Part shown: positions 63,706 through 64,000 of the stretch, piece after piece | How the letters are laid out: every line of letters starts with the position of its first letter | Numbering within the stretch: position 1 is the first letter of the stretch | Source of the DNA: CAVWUA01 sp963758025 | Lineage (GTDB): Bacteria > Planctomycetota > Planctomycetia > Isosphaerales > Isosphaeraceae | Reading direction: 5' to 3' | Assembly: GCA_963758025.1 (NCBI GenBank) | Contig: CAVWUA010000003.1 | Span: forward strand, 186,001 to 250,000 | DNA length: 64,000 nt | Translations under genes and position numbers: made by a program | The notes under the pieces: generated by a model | Told to the model about the DNA's origin: nothing | The model's database searches: none | What the model saw: the letters and a program-made list of their open reading frames with translations, nothing else

Positions 63706-64000
63706 CCGTTGGACGAACGGCCATGTTTCCGCACTCCCCTCTTGACCGGCCACGCCACGACCTCTACAAGAGTTGAAGTCGTCCCGGACGCGACACGAAT
63801 CCGCCACGGGCCGTTGGCGACGAACCGCCCTTGATCCACCCGATCAACCACGCGGATTTCCAACCCAACGCGGAACGAGAAGACCGGGCTCCCTCCGCCC
63901 TTATGGCTCGACTCTTGTTACAAGCAAGTGATTGACATGTCTCAAACTGTGCATCGGCCGCGGGTCTATCGTCCCGGGCGTGGACCCGCGTGATGGAAGG
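63706..64000. other. Right edge, nothing recognised
   Basis: No supported gene, RNA or repeat is visible in the last 295 bases. Confidence 0.4.

Overview
The window reads as high-GC chromosomal DNA of a planctomycete, probably close to the Isosphaeraceae. This is inferred from gene content, not from a marker-gene search. Pointers are a bacterial SUI1/eIF1-like factor, a TolQ/ExbB proton channel with its own signal peptide followed by two ExbD genes, a zinc-ribbon/HEAT-repeat membrane protein, a lone Cys-type sulfatase, a glycine/tyrosine-rich secreted protein and a P-type ATPase fused to an SPFH (HflK) protein. No rRNA operon or CRISPR array is present. RNA elements are one tRNA-Lys(CTT), a complete class A RNase P RNA and a SAM-I-type riboswitch.

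Layout. 1-2.7 kb is accessory DNA: a low-GC two-gene unit, a palindromic REP-like element, an attC-like site, a tandem 136-137 bp repeat and an IS110 relic. 2.7-8.4 kb holds a PH-domain protein, tRNA-Lys, a broken Gly/Tyr-rich secreted protein, an RNase HII-like protein next to ParA, and an acyltransferase. 8.5-15.6 kb is a second accessory block: a Phd/VapC module, a nucleotidyltransferase pair, a very large broken exported protein and a complete ISAs1-type insertion sequence with a 10-bp target duplication. 16-29.7 kb carries sulfite/nitrite reductase, DinB, SUI1, DsbD, a phosphatase/glycosyltransferase pair, HisE, a beta-propeller protein, TrmB and an NsrR-like regulator divergent from a globin-cupin group. 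30-36.5 kb holds the sulfatase and the SPFH/P-type ATPase operon. 38-44.7 kb holds the ExbB-ExbD-ExbD operon, an AsmA-like protein, aroC and purC. 45-47.3 kb is birA-nadC-DUF2784. 47.4-48.3 kb is a second VapC module. 48.4-53 kb holds uvrB, an HhH protein and the HEAT protein. 53-58.2 kb is a sulfur-transfer operon. 58.9-64 kb holds putA, YbaK and rnpB.

How the genes work together. The most coherent system is at 53.2-58.2 kb: a SAM riboswitch precedes a threonine-synthase-like PLP enzyme, a MoaD/ThiS-type carrier with a Gly-Gly tail, a ThiF/MoeB activator and a cysteine desulfurase. SAM control suggests that the PLP enzyme may serve homocysteine, methionine or cysteine synthesis rather than plain threonine synthesis. 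At 31.4-36.5 kb three SPFH proteins are co-transcribed with a CPC-type metal ATPase, one of them fused to it. At 27.8-29.7 kb an NsrR-like Fe-S regulator diverges from a group III globin and a cupin, which suggests a nitric-oxide or redox response.

Caution on quality. At least fifteen otherwise conserved genes carry single or multiple frameshifts; uvrB alone has about eight, all of which look like one-base insertions. Some sit in homopolymers. Assembly or base-calling error is the simplest explanation for many of them, so genes described here as broken may be intact in the organism. Coordinates for such genes span the whole locus across the frame changes.
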